This document shows, piece after piece, positions 25,901-34,513 of a DNA stretch of 44,704 nucleotides (its first letter is position 1; the number at the start of each line of letters is the position of its first letter). The translations under genes and the position numbers were made by a program. The notes below the pieces were generated by a model. It saw only the letters and a list, made by a program, of their open reading frames with translations, searched no databases and was not told where the DNA came from. This DNA comes from an uncultured Clostridia bacterium (GTDB taxonomy: Bacteria; Bacillota; Clostridia; Christensenellales; CAG-138), in NCBI GenBank assembly GCA_947306125.1, contig CAMZFO010000004.1:1-44704 (forward strand). Reading direction: 5' to 3'.

Positions 25901-28900
25901 CTCAATTCTGTAACAATCGGAAAAGGGGTAGTTAATATTGGTGACGGCGCGTTTTGCAATTGCCGTTCGCTAGTTTCTTTAACGATTGGTAGCAATGTCG
26001 AGTGTATTAACAGCAGTGCATTTGTCGGATGTGAAATGCTTACAACAATAAGTATACCTTCCAGTGTAAATGTGATTCAATATAATGCGTTTAAAAACTG
26101 CATATCGCTAAATGAGGCAATATTTTATGGAGCACCGCCATCCTATGCTTCTTACTCAATCTTCGATAATTGTGCAGAAGATTTCTGCATATACTATACT
26201 TCCGCCCATGCTTCTGAATGGGCTCCCAATGGTGAAACAACATGGAATGGCTATCCAATAGCTCTACTCGCAGGAACAGACGAGCCCGACGCCACCATCG
26301 CTCCCGTTGTGACCCCGGAACCCACCGAGCTCACCAAGGCTGAGGATATGTTCTACGAGAACTGTTATATCGCCGATATCTGGCTGAACAACAATTATGA
26401 TGGATACGGCTCTCATAACGGATCAACAGCTGAGTATGGGTATTTCAACAGTATTCTCGATCAGGAATCATTATCGGAGATACTTGTCGACAAGCTTGAT
26501 AAAAACAATTCTTTTAAGAATAAGGTTGATGCATGGAACGGAATTCTGACTTTTTTTGATCCGGACAAGGGTTTATATGAGTGTGCCGATCAGTATCAAG
26601 TTTACGAAGCGGTCATTTTCGATTTCATAACACGCATTATTGAAGATGAGGAGAATACGGCAAATAATCTTATACAAGATGTTTTGGACTCGGTAGATGT
26701 ATTGAGTTCAGCAGAGGAGGACGTAACAAAAGTACATAAACTTATTAACAATATTGTCGAAGCATCCGGCTTAACTTCAGAAAGTGCATTGCTGGAGTTT
26801 TTGAAAACGGATTCAGCTAATCCTCGGTTCATAAATGAATTCGAAGCTTTGTGTAAGGATTTCGATTTCCTGCAAAAATGGAAAGATTCATCCATCATAG
26901 AAAGTATCGGAGTGATTGCCTCTGTTTCAAATGATATTTCCGATTTTATGGGCCGCATGTCTTCCTACTTCTATTTGGAGGATGTAAGCGATGAGCTTCT
27001 CTCATTGCTGAAAACCATTCGCGCCGAATCCGGTGATGACTGTCTGAGGACGGCGTTGCAGAGGATCATAACATGCATTGAGAATACTGAGCTGATCGAA
27101 TTTGTACTTCTGGATGATTTTACGGCAAACGTAATTAATAAAACCGTCATTTCAGAATTCACCAAGATGATTTGGACCGATCTGATCCCGACGGGAATCG
27201 GCGTTATCAAGCTTGGCTATGAGGGCGGCAGGTTGATGTCAAACCTTATGTACAATACAGAAGGCGTTATTGATAAGTATTATCTGATAAAGGCTTCGGC
27301 TGCTTTTACTTCTGCAAACAGAGCAGCTATAGACGCGCTTAAAGACAGATATCTGGAAAGTGGAACAGAAGATGACGCCGGCGCATATATTTATGCAATG
27401 AGAATGTATAAATATGCCCTTGAAAACGATTTGGACGCCGGAGCTCAATTTGCCGAAGCAGCGGAAAAGGATGGGCTAATCAACTTTATCGTAGATAAAA
27501 TGTGCAAGCTTTTGAAAATGCTGACGGGGGATGATTCCAAGAGCAATTACGAGTATCTTATTGAAAACAAGGATTCGGTGCTCAAAAGTTACGAATTCAT
27601 GTACGAACGTGCGGAGACCTGTTGGAAATACGACTATCTTAAGGAAGACCATCCAGAAGTATACCCGATTTATGCATCGGATATTTTTACGGATGAGCAC
27701 TATATCCCACAGATAACAGACATAACAATAAATACTAACGGAGAAATAGTAGTTACGTGCAATTACCCGCCAACTTATTATGGCTCTGACAACGAACTGG
27801 AGTTTATCGGAGCCAACATGATAGACGGGATAGAGGTTCTGGAGATCGTTAACGGAGAACACACGGTGCTGGATATGCAATTGGATGAAACCGCTGTGGC
27901 TTTCAGCAGTGCGAACAATCTAAATGCTTTCCCGAAGGATTACTACGCACGCACGTATACAGAATCCTCCGAGGGCAGGATATACTCGGAATACTGTCAC
28001 AAGTTATTTGATCCTTTAAAGCCCGCCAAACTTGAGGTCACGAAGATTTTGGAGAATACTGTGATCGGAATCCATGACAAGACCTTGGGTAAATACACAA
28101 ATGTGCGATACCACATCTACAGAATGAACGCTTCCGGAGATTACGTGCAAATAGATACGATCGACAGGAACAGCTTCTCAATCTTCGGCACCATTACGCC
28201 ATATTATGACGGTACAGCTTCAGTTGGGAGCAACCGCTACAAAGTTGTTTCGGAAATGTACTTTAATAACGGATCGTCACTGTTTGCCGAATCCGCAGAA
28301 ACGATTTATTCATCACGGGAAACGGAAGCGATCATTAACGATCTTATCATCAGGATAGTGGGAGGCGTTCTTGCCGGAAGCAAATCCGCTTATTCTCCTG
28401 CTGACGACGACCCCGGCATCACCGAATACGGCTACGAGATCACTTGGGAGCCCTACGAGAATGCGGAAGGCTACCAAATCTACCGCAAAGAGGCCTTTGG
28501 CGATAACTATAATCTTATCGCGGAGGTGGATGGTTCCGAAACAACATATCTGGATTCCACCGCAGACGTCCTCCTGGGTTATGGATTCATGGTAATTCCC
28601 TATACCATTGAAGACGGCGTAAAAACCGTTGACACCGGAAACTATGCCGCCGGCATTCTGACACACACCGTTACGTTTGTTGATTGGGACGGAACTGTTC
28701 TCTCCGAGCAGACCATAGAGCATAGCCACGGTGCGGAAGCCCCAGAGGTACCCGGGCGCGAGGGATATGCGTTTATCGGTTGGGATCACAACGTAGGCAA
28801 CATTCAGGATGATGTGACTATAACTGCTCTATATGGCCCTCGGTATGGCGATATCGACTGCAGCGGGCTGATCACCATGGCCGACGTGACGATACTTTCG

Positions 28901-29026
28901 ATGTACCTGAACGGCGAAAACCCGACCGTTTCCGAGCCCGGCATGCTGAACGCCGACGCGAACGCGGACGGCACGGTCGATATCCGCGATATCGCGGCGA
29001 TCTACGCCATCATAGCGGCAAGCTGA
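23000..29026 (+). CDS. Giant secreted BspA-type leucine-rich repeat protein with InlB-B-like repeat and C-terminal dockerin
   Basis: Signal peptide; many VTSIGxxAFxGCSSLxSVxIPDSV repeats; [67 protein letters not shown]...[20 protein letters not shown]. Confidence 0.9.
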   Translation: MKKLVAFFLAVLFVFGSFGNTFAGTVMEHEEYPDRVYVSEPVCTPKPQAEENVAVPERQETPSVPTREVYSGTCGADLTWTLDTETGVLEITGTGDMTNWTYSSRAPWSSYLLDICSVEVSNGVTSIGNYAFYYGSSLKSVILGDSIKAIGTSAFEYCSSLTSLFIPDSVTQIGNYALRYCESLTIVTIGSGLLSLGKYVFHECSSLKTILVDQANRYFCSVDGILYNKEIDSLLYCPEGRTESCIIPDNVEYIAGYAFQNCRYIPSIAMGNNVRSIGSNAFYNCSSLVSVAISDSIVYIENYTFYGCRSLENIALPENVAYIGNSAFCDCCSLTSFTIPCKVNYIGDYAFGGCSLLESIIVDYGNEDYCSEDGILYNKQVTDLICCPAGKTGTCIIPNSVTSIRDLAFSGCKMLTDITLGDGLLNIGNYAFRDCSSIVSIIIPCNVAGIGNYAFYSCSSLSEAIFLGIPPYSFGDSVFESCASDFCIYYTSGNASEWAPNGETMWNWYHIALFGYVQPTPIPGYYTGSCGDNLIWTLNQWDGTMEIDGTGEMTNWINPEYVPWYPYIEYIKRVDIKAEITYISNFAFDQCNKLIEVNIPTGVTTIGNCAFSGCSSLKTVSIPEGVKEIWGGAFSGCSNLVSVNIPYGVTSIGAGAFSGCTSLISIVIPDSVTYTGNFISGYNTFEGCSALESVIIGNGVKTIGEKTFYNCTSLASVSIGDHVTSIGGRAFEGCNSLAGITVPESVTSIGDRAFKDCSSLTSMVIPDSVTDIDWYYLFNGCLSLQTVSIGNGITTIGEDAFCGCVMLTSVIIPDSITSIGEDAFSYCNSLLSINIPDSVTNIDWPVFKGCSSLEEVRIGNGVPNIGNEAFKDCGLLTTVIIGNSVTSIGFSAFEGCSSLLSISIPDSVTSMGSSVFERCTKLRSVSIGIGITSIEKDTFRECSSLLSVIIPDNITDIGDSAFSGCDLLNSVTIGKGVVNIGDGAFCNCRSLVSLTIGSNVECINSSAFVGCEMLTTISIPSSVNVIQYNAFKNCISLNEAIFYGAPPSYASYSIFDNCAEDFCIYYTSAHASEWAPNGETTWNGYPIALLAGTDEPDATIAPVVTPEPTELTKAEDMFYENCYIADIWLNNNYDGYGSHNGSTAEYGYFNSILDQESLSEILVDKLDKNNSFKNKVDAWNGILTFFDPDKGLYECADQYQVYEAVIFDFITRIIEDEENTANNLIQDVLDSVDVLSSAEEDVTKVHKLINNIVEASGLTSESALLEFLKTDSANPRFINEFEALCKDFDFLQKWKDSSIIESIGVIASVSNDISDFMGRMSSYFYLEDVSDELLSLLKTIRAESGDDCLRTALQRIITCIENTELIEFVLLDDFTANVINKTVISEFTKMIWTDLIPTGIGVIKLGYEGGRLMSNLMYNTEGVIDKYYLIKASAAFTSANRAAIDALKDRYLESGTEDDAGAYIYAMRMYKYALENDLDAGAQFAEAAEKDGLINFIVDKMCKLLKMLTGDDSKSNYEYLIENKDSVLKSYEFMYERAETCWKYDYLKEDHPEVYPIYASDIFTDEHYIPQITDITINTNGEIVVTCNYPPTYYGSDNELEFIGANMIDGIEVLEIVNGEHTVLDMQLDETAVAFSSANNLNAFPKDYYARTYTESSEGRIYSEYCHKLFDPLKPAKLEVTKILENTVIGIHDKTLGKYTNVRYHIYRMNASGDYVQIDTIDRNSFSIFGTITPYYDGTASVGSNRYKVVSEMYFNNGSSLFAESAETIYSSRETEAIINDLIIRIVGGVLAGSKSAYSPADDDPGITEYGYEITWEPYENAEGYQIYRKEAFGDNYNLIAEVDGSETTYLDSTADVLLGYGFMVIPYTIEDGVKTVDTGNYAAGILTHTVTFVDWDGTVLSEQTIEHSHGAEAPEVPGREGYAFIGWDHNVGNIQDDVTITALYGPRYGDIDCSGLITMADVTILSMYLNGENPTVSEPGMLNADANADGTVDIRDIAAIYAIIAAS

Positions 29027-29109
29027 GAAAAAGGCTTGCGAAAATTCTTTCGGGATAATATAATATAATCAGGAAGAAAAAACCAAACCGAAAGAACGGA
29101 GGGAAGAAT

Positions 29110-32100
29110 ATGAAACGATTCAGGACTGCGGTCGGCATACTGCTGGCATTACTGATGCTCTTCGGCTGCATGCCCCTTGCGCTTGCCAAGGGGGCCGTCG
29201 GGGAAAAGGGCGAAAGGAGCCCCGAGGCGGGGACGAGATCGGTCGTGGAAAAGACCCTTGCGGAGGCCGCGGCGTTCCCCGATGAGGACGAGCCCTTTCC
29301 GCTCACCTGCAACAGCGCCTATACCTATGATTGGCGCGTAATGAACGCCACCGAGTACGGCGACTGCGTAAGGGGCGGCGGAAGCGCGTTCGGAAGCGCC
29401 GAATCAAAGACGATCACCATGTACGCGGACGTGGAGATGGATACGAGCCTCTATCCCTACCTCAGCTTTATGATGAGGCAGTATAAGAAGTGCACGCTTA
29501 CGATCACCTGCCGCGATCTTGACACGGGCGCCGACTTCACGCTCCTGACCGCGGAGCATACCGATGATATGAGCAGCGACTGGCAGGGGTATTACGTTGA
29601 GCTCAACGATCCCAACGGCGGCGTGGCCAGGCTGCACTTTGAGTTCAGTCTTACCCTTTACGTGCCCGGCTCCAACTGCTACTGCGATATTGCGGATCTG
29701 CGCTGCGGCCTTGCCAACAGCATAGACGACGTGCTGCAGGCGCCCGATTCCGAACTCGATTTCATCGTATCCGGCAATTCCGACGGGCGTTCCTACATCC
29801 ATAAATCCACGGATCCCCTCGGCAATTATCTGCTGATGGAATGCGGCGACGACCCGCAGGATCCCGATCCGGAGGAGGCGGTCATGGCGGATATATTCGC
29901 CGCGCAGGGCGACGTGCTCTCGTTCAAATACGCCTGCTCGCTGGATTACATGGACGGCGCGAACTTCTATTTCGGCACGCTCGACGACAGCGGCTTCCAC
30001 AAGATAACCGAGAACGAGGACGAGAACGGCGACGGCTATATCAACAACGACGGCGAAGTCGAGACCTGGGCTTCCTATTCCTATACGATACCCTCGACGG
30101 GCCTTTATACCTTCGTCTGGAAGCTCTGCGCATATTCGGACGCTTCCTGCCTCGCGCTCGACGATATAAGCATAACGCCCGCGATGAGCTTCTCCCGCGC
30201 GGTGAGCTACCCCAATTACAGCGCGGGCGAGCCGACCTTCTCCGGCAACGGGGATTGGGCGTTTACCTCGAAGAGCGGCCTGCTCTGTGTAAAGAGCGGC
30301 GCCATCACTCACAGCCAGAGCGCGTGCTTCACCACGCCCGGGCACATAATGGACAATGGCGCGGAGATAGCCTTCGATTACTTCACCAGCTCCGAAGCAA
30401 ATTGGGACAAGCTCAACGTCTATCTTGTGGATATGCTGAATAACGGCGCCGAAACGCAGATACTTACCGTAAGCGGCATAGATACCGCATGGCATAGTCT
30501 GATATACGAGGTCCCCGCAAGGAGCGAGTATTCGCTGCGCTTCGAGTATAAGAAGGACAGCTCCGTTTCAAAGGGCGACGACTGCGCATACGTTATGGAT
30601 CTGAAATTCGAGGATATGACCCTTGCCGCTTTCATACCGCAGGAGCTCAGGAACAGTATGTCGCTGCAGTCGGTTTACAGCAGCGGCGCGCTCTGCTTCG
30701 GGTTCAGCCCCGCGGTCTATGACGGCGAGATAGTGCTCGTTCCCGATAACCGCGGCTTCCACAGTACCTCCGCTGAGATCTGTCTCGTTTCCAACGTCGG
30801 CGCGGGTGAAAAGATAGCCTTCGATTACAAACTCAGCACCGAGGAGGAGTACGATACGTTCACGGTGATCGAGCAAAACAGTATCACGAACGCGAATGAA
30901 TACGTATTCGATAACAACGAGGATTGGATCTCAATGAAGCTCAGGGCGGTCGGCAGCGGCTACTCGCAGCTCAAGCTGAGCTACAATAAGGACGTTTCGA
31001 TGAGCGAAAACGACGACAGCGTCTACCTCAAAAACTTCCGCATAGAGCCCCTGCCGGAGCTCGACGACGCGGTGAACCCCGACGACGGCAGTTATTTCGA
31101 TGAATACGAGCATGCGGATTTCACGCCCGATTACTTTGACGTGGCGGAGCTGGACGGCCGTCTTGCCGCCTTCGTCTCCGGCAATGACATTGGCACCTTC
31201 GGCACGAAGAACGCGAGGACGATGGTTTACGGCGAATACGTCTTCTTCGATTACAAGATCGTGGGCGGCGGCGAGATCCGCGTTTCCGTCGATAACACCG
31301 GTACGGGCTGGGTCGCGGGCGATACCGGCGGCGAGTGGATCCCCGCGCAATTAAGGATCGATTACACGGGCGAGCATCTCTATTTCACCGGCGATCCGCG
31401 GGGCGGGACGGTGTATATCGACAACATCAGGGTCGGCTACAGCGAGATACCGCTTGACGAGGCGGTGAATAAGGCGGATACCCAGATCTGGTTCGAGCCG
31501 GACTCCGATGATTTCATAGGCGTGGACGATCCCTACTCCTCGGCTAACGTCAAGAAATACGCATTGGCGGCAAACACCACCCACGCGGAGATGAGCTGGA
31601 CTTTCAATGCGATCTCCGGCGATAATTTCTGGCTGGTGATGATGTTCCTCGATCCGGACGACGAGCCCTGCGGCGCATCTGTCACCTTCTCCATCAACGG
31701 CGAAGAATACTGCACTTATGAGGACTATGATATCTACACCTTTACGCAGTCGGTGCAGAGCTGGATCAAGGTAACCGGCTTCTCGTTCCTGTACGGCGGA
31801 CCGATCACGTTTACGGTCGAATACGATTCGCCCACGGCGGCGCCGGGTCAGGGCTTATGCATCGGCCACGTTTGCGCCGTTACCCCGGGTGCAACGCTCG
31901 ACGAGGCGCTTAACGTAACGGGAGGCGGGCTGCACTTCACCGTTCCGGAGAACAGCGACGGCATATTCTATCCCGTGAACGACGGCGAACGCATATATGC
32001 CTACCCGAATATTGAGTATGAGGAAGGCTCCGGGTTTGAGACCAACTATTCGTTCGAGGCAAACGAGGATCTTACCGATTTCATAATACTCGATAACGAC

Positions 32101-33378
32101 GGCGACGGAAGTGAATTCATACGTTCAGCCTACCATTGGCTCGGCATAGAAATGACAAACTACGGCCAATACGCTCTCTATTCCGCCTCCAACACCGATC
32201 CCAATGCTCCGTTCACCGATGATTGGGTTATCTTCCCCGGCTTTACGGTGCCTATGGGTGCGAAGGACGTCTATTTCACGTTCAGCTATATGGCCACCGG
32301 AAGCAACCCGGACGACCTTCTGGAGATAAGGGTGCTCACCGGAGGCAACACCGATCCGGAGCTGGAGGACGGAAATGAGTATTACAATACGATCAGGGAT
32401 AACCTGTGGTACAGCTCCGGCATAAACTTCGGGGACTACCGCGGGCAGTACGTAAGGGTAGCCGTACGCCACTTGTCGTATCGGCATGAAGGCGGCCTGC
32501 TGATCGAAAACGTGGCGATCGGTGCTTCGGATAACTGTTACAGCACCTTCTCGTTCACCGCCTCGGTCAACGAAGACGACCTGATCGGCTTCGATCTCAT
32601 GGCGGAGAATTTCGGCGACGGTGATATCGGATACGGCACGACGCTCTACGTTTATGAGGACGGAGTTCGCTGCTTCGCTACGAATATCCACAACGTTTAC
32701 GGCCAATACGGTGAGGATTGGGGTACCTACTCTTTCCGTGCGAAGAGCACCGGAAGGCACGTTTACCGGTTCCTGCTCACGGTGGATCCGGATGAATACA
32801 ACGGGCTCATCTGCGTCGATAACGTCGACGTGCAGAGCACCTACGTGCCGCCCGTATTAATAGAAGAAGTGGAGCTTTTGGGCTACACGCGGCCGGATTC
32901 CCTGACTCAGCTCCCCTATGACGCCGGGCTCTATCCCGCGGAGGAGGGGTATCATATCGTATCCGTGACATGGTATCTCGGCACCGCCACGGCGCTCATC
33001 CCCGCCGAGGAGTTCGTTGCGGGTCAGACGTATTTCGCCGATATAGTCATAGCGCCCGACGCGGGCTGCGAGTTCTGGAACAGGCTGGAGGCCGCCGTTG
33101 AGAACGATCCCGACGCATGGGTGGTCAGCGCGGAGGCAAACAGCGCCAGGATCCGCACCGGCAGCTTCGTCTGCGCCGAAGGCCAGACGGCCCTGTTCGG
33201 CGACGTGGACGGCGACGGGCTCGTCACAATGGCGGATGTCACGCTGCTTTCGATGTACTTAAACGGCGAGAATCCCCAGATTACCGCCGCGGGTATGGCC
33301 AACGCCGACGCGAACGCGGACGGCACGGTCGATATCCGCGATATCGCCGCGATCTACGCCATCATAGCGGTAAGTTAA
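29110..33378 (+). CDS. Large secreted multi-domain protein (choice-of-anchor/MAM-like beta-sandwich segments) with C-terminal dockerin
   Basis: Signal peptide; FTDDWVIFPGFTVPMGAKDVYFTFSYMATGSNPDDLLEIRVLTGG; GDVDGDGLVTMADVTLLSMYLNGENP...[20 protein letters not shown]. Confidence 0.82.
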   Translation: MKRFRTAVGILLALLMLFGCMPLALAKGAVGEKGERSPEAGTRSVVEKTLAEAAAFPDEDEPFPLTCNSAYTYDWRVMNATEYGDCVRGGGSAFGSAESKTITMYADVEMDTSLYPYLSFMMRQYKKCTLTITCRDLDTGADFTLLTAEHTDDMSSDWQGYYVELNDPNGGVARLHFEFSLTLYVPGSNCYCDIADLRCGLANSIDDVLQAPDSELDFIVSGNSDGRSYIHKSTDPLGNYLLMECGDDPQDPDPEEAVMADIFAAQGDVLSFKYACSLDYMDGANFYFGTLDDSGFHKITENEDENGDGYINNDGEVETWASYSYTIPSTGLYTFVWKLCAYSDASCLALDDISITPAMSFSRAVSYPNYSAGEPTFSGNGDWAFTSKSGLLCVKSGAITHSQSACFTTPGHIMDNGAEIAFDYFTSSEANWDKLNVYLVDMLNNGAETQILTVSGIDTAWHSLIYEVPARSEYSLRFEYKKDSSVSKGDDCAYVMDLKFEDMTLAAFIPQELRNSMSLQSVYSSGALCFGFSPAVYDGEIVLVPDNRGFHSTSAEICLVSNVGAGEKIAFDYKLSTEEEYDTFTVIEQNSITNANEYVFDNNEDWISMKLRAVGSGYSQLKLSYNKDVSMSENDDSVYLKNFRIEPLPELDDAVNPDDGSYFDEYEHADFTPDYFDVAELDGRLAAFVSGNDIGTFGTKNARTMVYGEYVFFDYKIVGGGEIRVSVDNTGTGWVAGDTGGEWIPAQLRIDYTGEHLYFTGDPRGGTVYIDNIRVGYSEIPLDEAVNKADTQIWFEPDSDDFIGVDDPYSSANVKKYALAANTTHAEMSWTFNAISGDNFWLVMMFLDPDDEPCGASVTFSINGEEYCTYEDYDIYTFTQSVQSWIKVTGFSFLYGGPITFTVEYDSPTAAPGQGLCIGHVCAVTPGATLDEALNVTGGGLHFTVPENSDGIFYPVNDGERIYAYPNIEYEEGSGFETNYSFEANEDLTDFIILDNDGDGSEFIRSAYHWLGIEMTNYGQYALYSASNTDPNAPFTDDWVIFPGFTVPMGAKDVYFTFSYMATGSNPDDLLEIRVLTGGNTDPELEDGNEYYNTIRDNLWYSSGINFGDYRGQYVRVAVRHLSYRHEGGLLIENVAIGASDNCYSTFSFTASVNEDDLIGFDLMAENFGDGDIGYGTTLYVYEDGVRCFATNIHNVYGQYGEDWGTYSFRAKSTGRHVYRFLLTVDPDEYNGLICVDNVDVQSTYVPPVLIEEVELLGYTRPDSLTQLPYDAGLYPAEEGYHIVSVTWYLGTATALIPAEEFVAGQTYFADIVIAPDAGCEFWNRLEAAVENDPDAWVVSAEANSARIRTGSFVCAEGQTALFGDVDGDGLVTMADVTLLSMYLNGENPQITAAGMANADANADGTVDIRDIAAIYAIIAVS

Positions 33379-33395
33379 ACTTCACAGGCAATATT

Positions 33396-33430
33396 AAAGC
33401 CGCCTCACAGACCCGTGGGGCGGCTTTGCT
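33396..33430. terminator. Bidirectional terminator between convergent genes
   Basis: AAAGCCGCC...GGGCGGCTTT hairpin. Confidence 0.65.
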
Positions 33431-33440
33431 TTTGCTTGGG

Positions 33441-34328
33441 TCAGCTGCGGGCGTTCAGCTCGCGGGCGAAATCGCGCACGAAATCCATGAAGGCCTTTGC
33501 GGCGGGGGAGACGAGGCGGTTGGGCCTTGAAACGATGCCTATGGTGCGGCGGAAGGCGGGGGAGAGCTCCATGACGGCGACGTCGTCCGCTATGCCGCCC
33601 AGAATGAGCTCGGGAAGGATAGTGATGCCAAGGCCCCTCTGCACCATTGAAAGGGCGGCGTGGTCGTCGGAAAGGGCGTATTTGACCCTCGGCGTGACCC
33701 GGCAGGAGCGGAATATGCCGCCTATGTCATAGCCCGTGCCCTCGCCGGGGATTATGAAATCCTCCTTTTCTATGAGCTCCACGGGCAGGCTCGGGAGCGA
33801 GGCCAACGGATGCCCCTTGGGCAGCACGGCGAGCAGGCGGTCGCGAGTGAGCTCGGAAAAATTCAGATCCCGCTTGGTCTGCTTGGTCAAAAAGCCGCAG
33901 TCCAATTCCTCGGAAAGCACCTTCTCCTCGATCTCGTGATAGAAGCCGGAGAAGAACTCGAGCTCTATGTTTGGGTGAAGGGCGGTGAAGCGCTCGGCGA
34001 TCTCGGGCGCCCAATGCACGGCCACGCTCGAGAACATCCCGACCCGCACCCTGCCGGAGCGGAGCCCGTTCACCTCGTCTATGGCCCCCTCAAGCTGCTC
34101 CTGCGCGCGTATGAGGCCGCGGATGGGCTCGATGAGCTTTTCGCCGTCGCGCGTCAGCGAGGAGCCGGACTTGCTGCGCAGCACGAGCGGGAAGCCGCAC
34201 TCCGCCTCCAGATCGGCTATTATGTGGCTGACGCCGGACTGGGTGTAGCCCAGCTTTTCGGCGGCGAGGGTGAGCGAGCCCGCCTCCGATATGGCGAGCA
34301 GCACGGCGTATTTCGACGGATTTATCAT
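33441..34328 (-). CDS. LysR family transcriptional regulator
   Basis: N-terminal HTH KYAVLLAISEAGSLTLAAEKLGYTQSGVSHIIADLEAECGFPLVLRSKSG; substrate-binding-like C-terminus. Confidence 0.88.
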   Translation of the reverse strand: MINPSKYAVLLAISEAGSLTLAAEKLGYTQSGVSHIIADLEAECGFPLVLRSKSGSSLTRDGEKLIEPIRGLIRAQEQLEGAIDEVNGLRSGRVRVGMFSSVAVHWAPEIAERFTALHPNIELEFFSGFYHEIEEKVLSEELDCGFLTKQTKRDLNFSELTRDRLLAVLPKGHPLASLPSLPVELIEKEDFIIPGEGTGYDIGGIFRSCRVTPRVKYALSDDHAALSMVQRGLGITILPELILGGIADDVAVMELSPAFRRTIGIVSRPNRLVSPAAKAFMDFVRDFARELNARS

Positions 34329-34352
34329 TGACTTCACGGGGCGGCCTCCAAA

Positions 34353-34369
34353 CATGAGAAATTCTCATG
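34353..34369. promoter_or_regulatory. LysR-type operator
   Basis: CATGAGAA-A-TTCTCATG perfect palindrome containing T-N11-A; overlaps the start site predicted from TTGAAA-N17-TATAAT (minus strand, 34373-34401). Confidence 0.65.
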
Positions 34370-34513
34370 GACATTATAACAAATATGAGCTTTTATTTCA
34401 AGACGCTTTGGAGTATTATATGCAAGGCCGTGCCGAAAGCAAGCGGTTCATGTCGGCGCGCCCTAAAAAAGCTGTCGGGGGATCTGTCCTTGCGTTCCGT
34501 GAATTTGGAAAAA

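Noticed and set aside
23300-26270. Regular repeats (tgtaacaagcata..gg) considered as DNA repeats or a CRISPR
   Set aside because: They are the codons of BspA-type LRRs (VTSIG..AF.GCSSL), diverged at DNA level, with no unique spacers.
34367-34513. N-terminal extension of the nucleoside-gate protein from the ATG at 34367
   Set aside because: It would overlap the LysR operator and promoter and the extension lacks family character; MKIDRRKK at 34514 is preferred, though its RBS is weak.
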